A DNA stretch of 64,000 nt from Gramella jeungdoensis (GTDB lineage: Bacteria > Bacteroidota > Bacteroidia > Flavobacteriales > Flavobacteriaceae). Positions within the stretch are counted from its first letter, which is position 1. Every line of letters starts with the position of its first letter. The position numbers were made by a program, and so were the translations under genes. The DNA lies in assembly GCF_023805255.1 (NCBI RefSeq), contig NZ_JAMSCK010000003.1, positions 310,001 through 374,000 of the forward strand. Reading direction: 5' to 3'. Shown piece by piece: positions 1-8,985 of the stretch. The notes below the pieces were generated by a model. The model did no database searches. It was not told the origin of the DNA and worked only from the letters and a program-made list of their open reading frames with translations.

Positions 1-363
1 TTCGGAATAAAGGAAGCTCGGGACTTCGCTGTACTATTTGCTCCATATATAAGCCTCGGTCTTCATTATGTTTATTATGATCCTCATGCCTATTCAGATC
101 TTGGGCCTCTGGATAGCCCCAAAGTTCTATTTCCAACTTTTGAAGATGGTATATTCCTGGACAGCGGGCATACGTTTGCCATAGTGGGAAGTGGCGGAAT
201 GAGATACAGGCTTGGAAGATATAACGACCTGATGGTGGAAGCCAGAGCTCATTACTATGATACCGATCGCCTGGATGGTCTGGAAGTACAGGGAGCTCAG
301 AATAAATTCAACGATTTTGTGCTGTGGATAACGGTAGGCTATATCTATTACCTCAATTTCTAA
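1..363 (+). CDS. C-terminal part of a THC0290_0291-like outer-membrane-type protein (5' end outside window)
   Basis: An open frame enters from the left edge and ends at TAA 361-363, giving 120 residues. The sequence alternates hydrophobic and polar residues and ends in an aromatic run closing with Phe, as expected for an outer-membrane beta-barrel C-terminus. Segments such as SPKVLFPTF and VGYIYYLNF resemble the flavobacterial THC0290_0291 family as I remember it; that family has no firm function. The stop overlaps the convergent pncA stop by two bases. The family name is recall, the barrel topology is inference. Confidence 0.55.
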   Translation, partial: FGIKEARDFAVLFAPYISLGLHYVYYDPHAYSDLGPLDSPKVLFPTFEDGIFLDSGHTFAIVGSGGMRYRLGRYNDLMVEARAHYYDTDRLDGLEVQGAQNKFNDFVLWITVGYIYYLNF

Positions 364-971
364 AGTTCCAGATCGCCTGATTTAATTACTTTTCCTCCCT
401 TTCTCAGAATATCGATCCTCGCTTTTTCAAAATCTTCAGCCTTTAAAGCTCTTGTTCCATCTTCAATAAGTGTACAGTCAAAACCCTCGCCCAGGGCATC
501 CTTAATGGAAAAATAGACACAATAATCGGCGGCCAGACCCACAAAATAAAGCTCAGTCGCATCCTTTTCCTTTAGATAACCAGCAAGACCCGTCGATTTC
601 AAATGCGCATTATCATAAAACCCACTGTAACTATCAATCCTGAGATCGGTACCCTTTCTAAAGATAGCTTCTATTCTTGAGGTCTTCAGGCCTGAATGAA
701 ACTCAGCTCCATTCGTATTTTGAACACAGTGGTCCGGCCACAGAACCTGATCAAGACCATCCAGTTTGATCACTTCAAACTCCTTTCCATTCTCATGACT
801 GGAAGCAAAACTGGCATGTCCCTGCGGGTGCCAGTCCTGAGTGGCGATCACCAGATCGAATTTGGATTGCAGTTCGTTAATCAAAGGAACTATCTTATCT
901 CCCTCCGGCACGGCCAAAGCACCTCCCGGCATAAAATCATTCTGTGCATCAATAATTACCAACGTTCTCAT
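360..971 (-). CDS. pncA: Nicotinamidase PncA (isochorismatase fold)
   Basis: Hydrolyses nicotinamide to nicotinate and ammonia in cytosolic NAD salvage. At 203 residues it has normal family length. The catalytic triad is visible: Asp8 in DAQNDF, Lys106 and Cys151 in GLAADYCV. Metal-site residues Asp46, His48 and His81 lie in the ATQDWH and WPDHC segments. It overlaps the downstream end of pncB by four bases (ATGA type), so the two are translated together and supply consecutive salvage steps. ATG at 969-971 is the natural start. Pyrazinamidase activity would also be expected from the family. Confidence 0.93.
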   Translation of the reverse strand: MRTLVIIDAQNDFMPGGALAVPEGDKIVPLINELQSKFDLVIATQDWHPQGHASFASSHENGKEFEVIKLDGLDQVLWPDHCVQNTNGAEFHSGLKTSRIEAIFRKGTDLRIDSYSGFYDNAHLKSTGLAGYLKEKDATELYFVGLAADYCVYFSIKDALGEGFDCTLIEDGTRALKAEDFEKARIDILRKGGKVIKSGDLEL

Positions 972-2380
972 TTCACGGAATTTTTATGTGATCTTATCAG
1001 TTTTTCTCTTTCATCTCTCAGTTGTGTACTGATACCTATTTTATAAATATGCGGATTATTAAATCTTTTGTATTCTATAGGCATTTCAGAAAGCCGGCTC
1101 AGGCTGTAATCGGCTATCTCGGTGAGAGACCTTTTCTCTATCAAAATCTTACCATTTTCCATTACTTTTTTTAGCAATGGCTCCTGCTCGAAATCAGCAA
1201 TTTTCAAAGACTTATAAGGTTCGAATGGATGGAAAATCTCCTCTATATGTTTCTGATCCCGAAGCCCAACTGCATCGGCACCAATACATTTTCCATTCTT
1301 ATCCTTGATTCTGAAGACCTGCTTTTTATGCGGGAGCGTTATTTTTACGATGCTTTCTGAAATCTTTATTCTGGGCTTACCATTAGACCAGGCAAGTTTA
1401 TAAACACCATCCAGTGAACCATCAGGGTCGCCCGTCACAAGGTTCGTTCCTACACCAAATACATCAATAGGAGCCTGCTGCTCAAGCAAACTTTTTATCA
1501 CATTTTCATCAAGCTGGTTAGAAGCTGCTATCTTCACGTATTCCAGTCCGGCCTTATCCAGCATCTTCCTGCTTTGTTTCGCAAAATATGAAAGGTCGCC
1601 ACTGTCGAGTCTTATAGCCAGCAGTTTCTGTCCGCGACCTTCCATCTCTTTAGCCACCTTTATGGCATTGGGAACACCACTTTTAAGGGTATCATAAGTA
1701 TCTACCAGCAAAACACAGTTTTCTGGCCTGCCTTCAGCGAAATCCCTGAAAGCTTCAAGTTCGTCATCATAACTTTGGATAAAGGAGTGAGCCATTGTCC
1801 CCGAAACAGGGATCTGAAATTCCCGGCCGGCCACTACATTGCTGGTGCCATCAAATCCACCTACCATGGCAGCACGGGTAGCATAATAGCCTCCTGTAGC
1901 CTGGGCCCTGCGTAATCCAAAATCCAGAAGTTTGGCATCACCTGCAACAAGCCTCATACGGCTCGCCTTAGTAGCTATAAGTGTCTGAAAGTTCAGCATA
2001 TTCAACAGGATGGTCTCAATGATCTGGGCTTCTATGATATTTGCTTCCACCTGGAGCACAGGCCTCGTGGGGAAAACCAAATCACCTTCCATACACGAAA
2101 AAATATTTCCACTGAATCTGAAATTCCTGAGATATTCGAGAAATTCTTTCTTAAACCCATTTTCTTTCAGGTATTCTATGTCCTCCTCACTAAAACTCAG
2201 ACCCGATATTATTTCCAGAAGATCTTCCAGGCCTGAAAAAACAGCGTAGCCACCTTTAAAGGGCAATTTTCTAAAAAAATAGTCGAATACCGCTTTATGA
2301 TCTTTATGACCTTTTTCAAAATATACCTGCGCCATGGCAAGCTGATACTGGTCTGTATAAGTAGCAGAGAATTTTTCCAT
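968..2380 (-). CDS. pncB: Nicotinate phosphoribosyltransferase
   Basis: Joins nicotinate to PRPP with ATP to give nicotinate mononucleotide, the step after PncA. The 470-residue protein has the type II PRT family layout, with the conserved catalytic His198 in SGTMAHSFI, the early YTDQYQL segment and the FGVGTNLVTGD stretch in the C-terminal half. It lies 16 bases downstream of the macrodomain gene and overlaps pncA, forming a three-gene minus-strand unit. Assignment of the reaction is from established family knowledge; all key segments are present and the gene is intact. Confidence 0.93.
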   Translation of the reverse strand: MEKFSATYTDQYQLAMAQVYFEKGHKDHKAVFDYFFRKLPFKGGYAVFSGLEDLLEIISGLSFSEEDIEYLKENGFKKEFLEYLRNFRFSGNIFSCMEGDLVFPTRPVLQVEANIIEAQIIETILLNMLNFQTLIATKASRMRLVAGDAKLLDFGLRRAQATGGYYATRAAMVGGFDGTSNVVAGREFQIPVSGTMAHSFIQSYDDELEAFRDFAEGRPENCVLLVDTYDTLKSGVPNAIKVAKEMEGRGQKLLAIRLDSGDLSYFAKQSRKMLDKAGLEYVKIAASNQLDENVIKSLLEQQAPIDVFGVGTNLVTGDPDGSLDGVYKLAWSNGKPRIKISESIVKITLPHKKQVFRIKDKNGKCIGADAVGLRDQKHIEEIFHPFEPYKSLKIADFEQEPLLKKVMENGKILIEKRSLTEIADYSLSRLSEMPIEYKRFNNPHIYKIGISTQLRDEREKLIRSHKNSVK

Positions 2381-2396
2381 TTAATCGAAAGATTGG

Positions 2397-2933
2397 TTAG
2401 CCTACGGCGATTTCTTTTAGTTTTGATTCATACAACTGAAGGTCCTTATCGCCAAAAACAATAAATTTAATCCTTTTTAGATGCTTTATTCTTGGAAGTT
2501 CCGGTAAAATAGTATTAAAGACTACCTCAACGGCCTGCTCTTTCGGATATCCGAAAATACCTGTTGAGATTCCCGGAAAGCCGATGGATTCCAAAGAGTT
2601 TTCCTCTGCCAGTTTCAGACTGTTCCTGTAACAGGAAGCCAGTAACTGGTCTTCAGGTTTATCCTGGCCATACACCGGACCCAGACAATGAATAACATGC
2701 TTGTTCGGCAAACCATAAGCATTAGTGATAACAGCTTCCCCCGGATCAATAGGCGCAAGGGGTTTACACTCCTCATAAAGCTGAGGGCCCGCCGTACTGT
2801 GAATAGCTCCGGCAACTCCCCCGCCAGGCGCCAGTTCAGCATTTGCTGCGTTGACTACAGCATCCACATCGGGCTGGTTAGAGATATCTCCTTTCACCAC
2901 TTCGATCTCAATATTCTGAAGTACAGTTTTCAT
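2397..2933 (-). CDS. Macrodomain protein, probable O-acetyl-ADP-ribose deacetylase
   Basis: A single macrodomain of 178 residues. The ADP-ribose-binding signatures are clear: NAAN at residues 28-31, GGGVAGAIH at 37-45 and a GFPGISTGIFGYP loop near 117-129. Family members of the YmdB/MacroD type hydrolyse O-acetyl-ADP-ribose or remove ADP-ribose from proteins. It is the first gene of a minus-strand unit with pncB and pncA, so an enzyme handling NAD-derived ADP-ribose sits with the enzymes rebuilding NAD from nicotinamide. The exact substrate cannot be read from sequence. Confidence 0.88.
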   Translation of the reverse strand: MKTVLQNIEIEVVKGDISNQPDVDAVVNAANAELAPGGGVAGAIHSTAGPQLYEECKPLAPIDPGEAVITNAYGLPNKHVIHCLGPVYGQDKPEDQLLASCYRNSLKLAEENSLESIGFPGISTGIFGYPKEQAVEVVFNTILPELPRIKHLKRIKFIVFGDKDLQLYESKLKEIAVG

Positions 2934-3122
2934 AGCTAAATACTTAACATTTTAAACATTAAAATATAACCAAAATCCGGCAGAAAGCCGTAGCAAAGTC
3001 TTTTTAAACCGATGCCTTTCTAATTATTTAAATTAATGTTATTTTTATAATACCCTGTTTTTCACAGAACTACCCTCCATGCTGATAACTGAAGTCATTG
3101 TTAATCTTTAATACCCGAAATT

Positions 3123-3713
3123 ATGAAGACGAATAGAAAATTCTGGAGGTACGGTTTATTAATCTTTCTTAGTCTATTGATAGCTCCCATCTTTAATCAG
3201 ATGGTTCTGGCTCAGGAGAGTAAAAGTTCTGGGGTTAGTTCCGAAGCAATTCACAATAAAAAAGCACCAGAATTTTCCCTTCAAAGCCTTAACAATGAAA
3301 CGGTAAGCCTTGAAGATTTTAAAGGTAAAATCCTGGTTCTGCATATTGCGACCACATGGTGCCCTTTTTGCAATGCCGAGGCTCCTCACCTGGAAAAACT
3401 TTACCAGGATTATAAAGATAAAAATGTAGAGGTTCTAATAATCGATGTTAAGGAACCCGGAGATCTGGTTAAAAAGCAGCTAAAAGAAAAGCACAATCTC
3501 AGCTTTCCCATTCTGCTGGACCCCGAAGGAAAAGTAGCCGCAAGCTTTGCTCCCAAAGATGTACTCCCTGATCTATCCCGGGACGAGGTTATGCTAGCTT
3601 CAAATCTTATAATAGATCAAGAGGGCAGGATCCAGTTCATATCACTACTTGACTCCAAAAATTTTGATGCTGAGCTTGTAGAATTAAAAAAGCGTCTCAA
3701 TGAACTACTTTAG
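3123..3713 (+). CDS. TlpA-like thiol-disulfide oxidoreductase
   Basis: A 196-residue protein with an N-terminal hydrophobic signal or anchor (about residues 9-30) followed by an AhpC/TSA-thioredoxin domain. The redox motif WCPFC has Cys80 and Cys83, and a cis-Pro region follows later. Such proteins work in the periplasm in disulfide exchange or cytochrome maturation. The last 14 bases overlap the next gene, a DsbD-alpha-like protein, so the two are probably translationally coupled redox partners. Substrate is unknown; pairing is inference from overlap. Confidence 0.85.
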   Translation: MKTNRKFWRYGLLIFLSLLIAPIFNQMVLAQESKSSGVSSEAIHNKKAPEFSLQSLNNETVSLEDFKGKILVLHIATTWCPFCNAEAPHLEKLYQDYKDKNVEVLIIDVKEPGDLVKKQLKEKHNLSFPILLDPEGKVAASFAPKDVLPDLSRDEVMLASNLIIDQEGRIQFISLLDSKNFDAELVELKKRLNELL

Positions 3714-4155
3714 CCTCCTGCTCTTTGCGCTAGTCTTCTTTATTTCAGCCTCACAGGATGAATTTGTATACTTTGAGGAAGAAGAAACCGAAGTAAAAAC
3801 TTCTCAAAGCGATTACGAAATAAGCCTTTCTTTTAAAATACTGGATGGATACTATATACAGGCAGAGTCAGGTGTTCCAGAGAATATTATTCCCACACAG
3901 GTTTCTTTTCGAAGAAACACATCTTACGAAGTAACGGGTTATGAATTTTCTTCAATGGGAGAACAAACCATTTTTTTAGACACCACAGCACATAATGTAT
4001 TGAGTGATCGTTTTGAGATTATGGTTTATATTAAAATCAAGGAAGGAAAGCTGAAACAGGTAAATAAACTGGCCGGGGAACTCTACTATCAGGCATGTAA
4101 CACACGACAATGTTTTTATCCCCGAACACTTAATTTTGAGGTTGAGTTTATCTAA
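3700..4155 (+). CDS. Free-standing DsbD N-terminal (alpha) domain-like protein
   Basis: A 151-residue exported protein with a hydrophobic signal peptide ending near residue 18. The fold and the C-terminal YYQACNTRQCFYP segment (Cys133, Cys138) match the immunoglobulin-like alpha domain of DsbD, in which two cysteines pass electrons to periplasmic partners. The membrane and gamma domains of DsbD are absent here, so the electron donor must be encoded elsewhere. It starts inside the 3' end of the TlpA-like gene. Spacing of four residues between the Cys pair is one shorter than in E. coli DsbD. Confidence 0.75.
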   Translation: MNYFSLLLFALVFFISASQDEFVYFEEEETEVKTSQSDYEISLSFKILDGYYIQAESGVPENIIPTQVSFRRNTSYEVTGYEFSSMGEQTIFLDTTAHNVLSDRFEIMVYIKIKEGKLKQVNKLAGELYYQACNTRQCFYPRTLNFEVEFI

Positions 4156-4156
4156 T

Positions 4157-4187
4157 AAAAAAAGGCGCTGTAGTAGCGCCCTTTTTT
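4157..4187. terminator. Bidirectional Rho-independent terminator
   Basis: GGCGCT (4164-4169) pairs with AGCGCC (4175-4180) around a five-base loop, with an A-tract before and a T-tract after. It separates the convergent DsbD-alpha-like gene and the phosphate transporter gene and can serve both. Confidence 0.88.
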
Positions 4188-4203
4188 ACTTTATAAAGAA
4201 ATT

Positions 4204-6444
4204 TTATTCTTTCCTGTAACTTTCGTTATATTCTTCCATCAACTTCATAATACTGTTAACTAGGTCTCTGGTTTCCATCAACAGGCTAAAATAAAGGGTG
4301 GTGTTCTTTGGGCTTGACTCCTCAGAACGGGTTCTGGCTACCTGCTTCTCGATTTTATCAGAAAGGGTATTCATGATTCCTTCCTTATAAGCCAGAATAT
4401 GCTCGATCCTGTCAAATTTTCGCGTACTGAATATCTCTTCGATCTCGCCAAGCATTTTTTCTAATGAATTGTCAATTTCCTTCAGATCATTTATCTGATT
4501 GTAACGAAGAGGTTTGTGATTGTTATTTACGTGCTTGTAACTCTTTTTGGAAATAAATTCAAGGCTTTGGGCGATATCGGTAAGATATCCGAGAATGATA
4601 ATGTAGAAACTGCTTCCCCGCACGCTCCTTTCATCCAGCTTTTTAATAAAAAAGAAAATATGATCTCTTAATTCCTCAATCTCGGCATCAAGTTTATCAA
4701 CCCCTTTCTTACTCTTTTTCAGTTTCTTTTTTTCCTGGAGCGCAAGGCCTTCCAATACATCAGAATATATCTTATTTGTCCTTGTAACCACGTTCGTAAT
4801 ATTATCGGCACTTTCATAGATTATACCCTGTACGGTCTTACTTTCCGATTTTACAAGACCAGATTTGACAGTCTTGGCCTCCTCTTTCTTTTTATGTGAA
4901 AGATAATTTCTTACCAGTAACCCAATAGCTACCAATAATAAAATGGCTATTGCAGGTCCTTTGCCCAGGAAAATGATATACGTTAATATCCCGGCAGCTG
5001 TGAACGCGCTAAAGGCGGTGAAGAACCAGCCTCCAATAACGTTCAGCACACCGGCCACCCTGTATACGGCACTTTCACGTCCCCAGGCTCGATCAGCCAG
5101 AGATGTACCCATCGCCACCATAAAGGTCACATAGGTTGTTGAAAGCGGTAGTTTATAAGAAGTAGCGATCGAAATCAGTACCCCGGCCACTGTTAGGTTG
5201 ATCGAAGCACGGATCATGTCAAAAGCTGGCTTATCCTCATAATTCATATAAGAGTCTTCTTCAGGCTTTGAAAAGCTTTCGCTCAGCTTTCTCTTTGCCC
5301 TTACCGGAATAATTGCTTTTATTCCTTCAAAAAGACTGGTACTTCCCTTTACAAGACTCCTTGACAACATATTAGGATCGAATTTCTCTGATCCGTATCC
5401 CTGTCTTGAGAGGCCGATTTCTGTTTCGGCAACACTGCGGGCTTTTTTAGACAACCATAATGTAAGCACCATTATTCCTCCCGCGATGAAAAGCAAATAA
5501 GGCTGTGCAGGCACTTTACTTTGAAGCACTTCCATAGAGAAGGTTGAAGCCGCCTCCCCGGATGCAGACCAGGCCAGGAAAGAGTGATAAGCTGCCATTG
5601 GCACACCGATAAAGTTTACAAGGTCGTTCCCCGAAAATGCCAGGGCCAGACCAAAAGTTCCTATAGCGATCACGAAGATCAGGATGCTCCTTTTGAATAT
5701 TTTCATATAAAGATATGAAAATGCCGTCCAGAAAACGAAGCTTCCGAGAATGATCCAAAGCGCCTGGCTTTCAAGAATATCTTTAAAGCTGTCGTAATAA
5801 GGCGTCCCTTTAAGACCTTTAAAAAATATGAAATACCCGATCGCGGTTAAACAGAATCCCCCAAAAAAGGAACCGAAATTTTTGATCTTCTTCTCATACT
5901 CAAAGGTAAAGACAAGACGGGAAAGCCATTGTACAATAGCTCCTACGGTAAAAGCAATAAATACCGAAAGGAATATCCCTGATATGATCTGCGTGGCTTT
6001 TTCAGTATTTATATAATTCACAAGATCTGCAAAACTACCTGTATCACTCGCGCTTATCTTGATAAGAGCCATCACCACAGCAGCACCAAGCAGTTCAAAA
6101 ACAATGGAAACGGTTGTAGATGTTGGCATCCCCAGTGTATTGAAGAAATCGAGGAGCAAAATATCGGTTATCATGACGGCCATGAAAATGATCATGATCT
6201 CATCAAAATAAAATTCCCCCGGCATAAATATTCCCTTCCGGGCGACCTCCATCATCCCGCTGGAAAAAACCGCTCCTATGAATATCCCTAAACTCGCAAC
6301 GATCATTATGGTTTTAAATGAAATTGCCTTTGATCCTATGGCCGAATTCAGAAAGTTTACAGCATCGTTACTCACCCCAACCACAAGATCGGCGATCGCG
6401 AGAACAACCAATGCCACTAACATTAAAAGATAGATATTTTCCAT
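4204..6444 (-). CDS. Inorganic phosphate transporter, PiT family, with C-terminal PhoU-like region
   Basis: A 746-residue polytopic inner-membrane protein. The duplicated PiT signature is seen near residues 19-40 (GVSNDAVNFLNSAIGS) and again near 395-430 (SYKLPLSTTYVTFMVAMGTS). From about residue 510 a cytoplasmic tail of roughly 235 residues is rich in charged helices and resembles PhoU-type four-helix proteins, which would let one polypeptide transport phosphate and sense or gate it. PiT proteins are ion-coupled phosphate symporters by family knowledge. It stands alone on the minus strand with its own promoter region upstream, and it is intact. Confidence 0.9.
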   Translation of the reverse strand: MENIYLLMLVALVVLAIADLVVGVSNDAVNFLNSAIGSKAISFKTIMIVASLGIFIGAVFSSGMMEVARKGIFMPGEFYFDEIMIIFMAVMITDILLLDFFNTLGMPTSTTVSIVFELLGAAVVMALIKISASDTGSFADLVNYINTEKATQIISGIFLSVFIAFTVGAIVQWLSRLVFTFEYEKKIKNFGSFFGGFCLTAIGYFIFFKGLKGTPYYDSFKDILESQALWIILGSFVFWTAFSYLYMKIFKRSILIFVIAIGTFGLALAFSGNDLVNFIGVPMAAYHSFLAWSASGEAASTFSMEVLQSKVPAQPYLLFIAGGIMVLTLWLSKKARSVAETEIGLSRQGYGSEKFDPNMLSRSLVKGSTSLFEGIKAIIPVRAKRKLSESFSKPEEDSYMNYEDKPAFDMIRASINLTVAGVLISIATSYKLPLSTTYVTFMVAMGTSLADRAWGRESAVYRVAGVLNVIGGWFFTAFSAFTAAGILTYIIFLGKGPAIAILLLVAIGLLVRNYLSHKKKEEAKTVKSGLVKSESKTVQGIIYESADNITNVVTRTNKIYSDVLEGLALQEKKKLKKSKKGVDKLDAEIEELRDHIFFFIKKLDERSVRGSSFYIIILGYLTDIAQSLEFISKKSYKHVNNNHKPLRYNQINDLKEIDNSLEKMLGEIEEIFSTRKFDRIEHILAYKEGIMNTLSDKIEKQVARTRSEESSPKNTTLYFSLLMETRDLVNSIMKLMEEYNESYRKE

Positions 6445-6734
6445 TCCTTTTTATTTTTTGGGAGCAGCCTAAACGGAACCTCCTCTAATGAATGATTTTT
6501 TAATAATGAACACCTCTTATTGAGGGATTCTTAATTCCAGGCCAAAAATAGAATAAATTAGAGAATAATAAACAAACAAATCAATATGTTCCCCGCGTAT
6601 TACTTTATGCAGATCTTTCAACTATGCTACAGAATAGGCTTTACCTTCCGGTTCCTTTATTAAGCTTTTTCTTTTCACTCGCACTCCTCTTTACAAGGAG
6701 AAAATATTTTAATAGATACGCATATTTGTTTCAA
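6445..6734. other. Intergenic region, A+T-rich, nothing defined
   Basis: This 290-base gap precedes the phosphate transporter on the minus strand and follows the stop of the GHL6-like gene. I see no tRNA, strong hairpin or credible ORF. It must hold the transporter promoter, but I could not place the boxes with confidence. Confidence 0.5.
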
Positions 6735-8585
6735 TTAGCTTAGTACTATCACTTCATATTCGTTTAACACTGGTATGCTTAGCATAGATCTTCCATTACG
6801 CTTTGATATATTCAGATCTGATTCTAAAACTCTCGCTCTTGCCGAAGAAAATTCACCTGCGAGGTCTATGTTGATCGTTCGAAATATTTCCGGTTTCCGG
6901 AATCCTGCTCGTGTTTTTCCCGAACAATTAATAAGATGCAGGAGTGCACGCTGCTTATCTGGCTGATACATGAATACCATTTCAACCCTGGGAGGAGCAT
7001 TTGTAATGATCTGACGATCATTCCCAAGCAGGGATTCCATAATATTGGAAAATCCTTCTATATCACCGGTTAGTGCCTCGCCCTTATAATACTCGCTAAT
7101 ATCCCATGGTCCAAAATAAGAGATTTGTCCCTTTCCTACATCGCTTGTGATCTGGACTGGTTTATCTTCCAATTTTAAATTTGAAGGCATTCCGAATGAT
7201 GGCGGCCGATCGATAAATAATGCACGACCTCCTTTTTCAACATATTCCTGAAGACCATCGGTCAAGGCACCGGGTGTAACGATTACAAGATCATAATCCT
7301 GTGATTCGTTTACCAGAGAATCAGGATTTTCTGAAACAGCAACAGGAATATGTAATTCTGTCAACAGCGCATATATGCCTTTGTTTGTATGATTCGCCCT
7401 CGGAGAAATTTCAGGCTTACATAGAAGCAGTACCCTCGAACGATTCAGCTGAAGGCCGTAAAGGTCTGAATTTTCTTTATACCATGCATTCAGCCTGGCT
7501 GCCTCTTCAAGCTCAACCTGATGTGACACGTTCAATAAATTCCCTTGTGTGCAAAATGAAATCGGCGAACCATGGGCCCCAAACTGATAATATCGAACCT
7601 TCATTTCTTCCACTAAATTTGAATCAAATTCAGAAGGATCACCAGAATAAGAAAACCACTGGTCAATACCCACTCTGTCAGGATAGGAAATTCGCTGTCG
7701 GTTGATTTGCTCACTTGAGGAATAGATCCAATCCCCCGCATGAGTTTCCAGATGATGACCATGACTGGTATCATTCTCATCTGCATTAATATATAGCGTC
7801 CCGGGGCGCTTCTTATAAATTGCGTTTGCGATCTTCCTTGAAGTGTTATCGGCTGCTTCTTCAATGAATTCGATGAAGTCTGCATCAGGCTCATCAGGCA
7901 GAGGCCTTCCGTATTTCTGCCGAAAATCGTTCTTACAACTATCACAATAACAGATCTTTTCATGGCCACCAAAGTTCAAAAACCAGTTTATATAAACTAT
8001 ATCCGGATCGTACTTCTCAAGCACTTCAGAAATAATCCTTACGCCCTGGGTGGGATAAAAACTTGAGTTGAGACAGGGTTTAGGTCGCCCATCGGCATCC
8101 GTCTCAGTACTGCCATCTTTATGGCGAATAAACCATTCCGGGTGAGCCTCCAGTGCCTCTTTACTTTGATGTGTGAAATCGAAACGAGTTCCGGTCCTCA
8201 TATTGTTCTGTCTGGCCAGTTTAGCCACACTTCCATAAAGATCCCCTCCCTCCGGAAGTGCAGGGCAGGCTTCGTTAAAAGGAATATTGGATGGATAGTA
8301 GGCTCCTTCATCTACAGCGGTATTCATGATGCAGTTAAAATCAGCCTTCACCAACCTGTCAAATACAGCTTCAGGATCTGCAGATGCATGCTGCGGGCTT
8401 AAATGACACCAGGCCAGGCGTAAAGGTTCTGTATTGATCCAGGTGGGCTTTAAAGGGGCTGGAGGAAGATCTGTTTTTGCTCTACTCCCGGTTACCAGAT
8501 CGCTAAAGGTGCGGGCGGTCATAACTGGCAATACGGAAGATGTGATCGCTATTCCGCCAAGACAAATGAATTTTCTTCGCTTCAT
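6735..8585 (-). CDS. Secreted GHL6-type glycoside-hydrolase-like protein
   Basis: 616 residues starting MKRRKF, a twin-arginine-like motif followed by a hydrophobic stretch, so Tat export of a folded enzyme is plausible. The middle resembles hypothetical glycosyl hydrolase family 6 (GHL6), a TIM-barrel family: GTRFDFTHQ, AHPEWFIRHKDG, DIVYINWFLNF and a CYCDSC pair near residues 210-215. The C-terminal third resembles a beta-galactosidase trimerisation or class-I-amidotransferase-like domain (DYDLVIVTPGAL). Acid residues that could be catalytic are present, but neither substrate nor activity can be fixed. The gene is isolated, without SusC/SusD partners nearby. Confidence 0.68.
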   Translation of the reverse strand: MKRRKFICLGGIAITSSVLPVMTARTFSDLVTGSRAKTDLPPAPLKPTWINTEPLRLAWCHLSPQHASADPEAVFDRLVKADFNCIMNTAVDEGAYYPSNIPFNEACPALPEGGDLYGSVAKLARQNNMRTGTRFDFTHQSKEALEAHPEWFIRHKDGSTETDADGRPKPCLNSSFYPTQGVRIISEVLEKYDPDIVYINWFLNFGGHEKICYCDSCKNDFRQKYGRPLPDEPDADFIEFIEEAADNTSRKIANAIYKKRPGTLYINADENDTSHGHHLETHAGDWIYSSSEQINRQRISYPDRVGIDQWFSYSGDPSEFDSNLVEEMKVRYYQFGAHGSPISFCTQGNLLNVSHQVELEEAARLNAWYKENSDLYGLQLNRSRVLLLCKPEISPRANHTNKGIYALLTELHIPVAVSENPDSLVNESQDYDLVIVTPGALTDGLQEYVEKGGRALFIDRPPSFGMPSNLKLEDKPVQITSDVGKGQISYFGPWDISEYYKGEALTGDIEGFSNIMESLLGNDRQIITNAPPRVEMVFMYQPDKQRALLHLINCSGKTRAGFRKPEIFRTINIDLAGEFSSARARVLESDLNISKRNGRSMLSIPVLNEYEVIVLS

Positions 8586-8876
8586 TATATTGTTTTAAAG
8601 GTTTATGGGCTTTATTGTTAGGTTCTCTATATCTGTCACCAAATAGTATTAACATGAACACCAAAAATGGAGCAGAAACTTAACATAAAAATGATAAAAA
8701 TAGATAGAATAAAAAGAATAAGATTGATGGAATTGCCCTGCAGTTTCTCTAAAAATGAAAAAATCTATTTCTGTTCTCCAACCTAGAAGTGCTTTCCCAG
8801 CATTATGAATAAACTTTTATGGCTACGGCACTTCAGAAAATAATGAAGCTGTTAGGATGGGCTGTACCTATAAAAA

Positions 8877-8902
8877 AAGCCTCTCGAGTTCTCGAAAGGC
8901 TT
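8877..8902 (-). terminator. Terminator of the PepSY-like lipoprotein gene
   Basis: A 12-pair stem with one mismatch (8877-8888 against 8891-8902, loop TT), followed on the minus strand by seven T residues. It lies downstream of the stop codon at 8986. Confidence 0.8.
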
Positions 8903-8959
8903 GTTATTAGTGGTTCCTCTTCCTGGCCTTCCTTAGGCTAGTCTCAGGATTAACTTCTC
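8877..8959 (-). repeat. Degenerate copy C of the terminator-linked repeat
   Basis: Next to the hairpin lies TTCCTCTTCCTGG, then CCTTCCTTAGGCT and CTCAGGATTAACTTCTC. These line up with the same parts of copies at 9890-9990 and 13543-13643 but the central CCCGAT palindrome is lost. Same orientation and same position downstream of a minus-strand gene. Confidence 0.55.
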
Positions 8960-8985
8960 AATTAATTTTAAAATAAATTTGATGT

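Larger units (their letters stand above)
8586..8985. other. 400-base intergenic region with terminator and divergent repeat copy
   Basis: The part next to the PepSY-like gene carries an imperfect hairpin terminator (8877-8902) and a degenerate copy of the 101-bp repeat found at 9890 and 13543. The remainder, about 290 bases upstream of the GHL6-like gene, is A+T-rich and must hold that gene's promoter. I see no gene. Confidence 0.6.

Noticed and set aside
696-1046. Plus-strand ORFs lying opposite pncA and pncB
   Set aside because: Fully antisense to well-supported genes, no family likeness, and low-complexity translation; treated as shadows, as are the other overlapping frames throughout the window.
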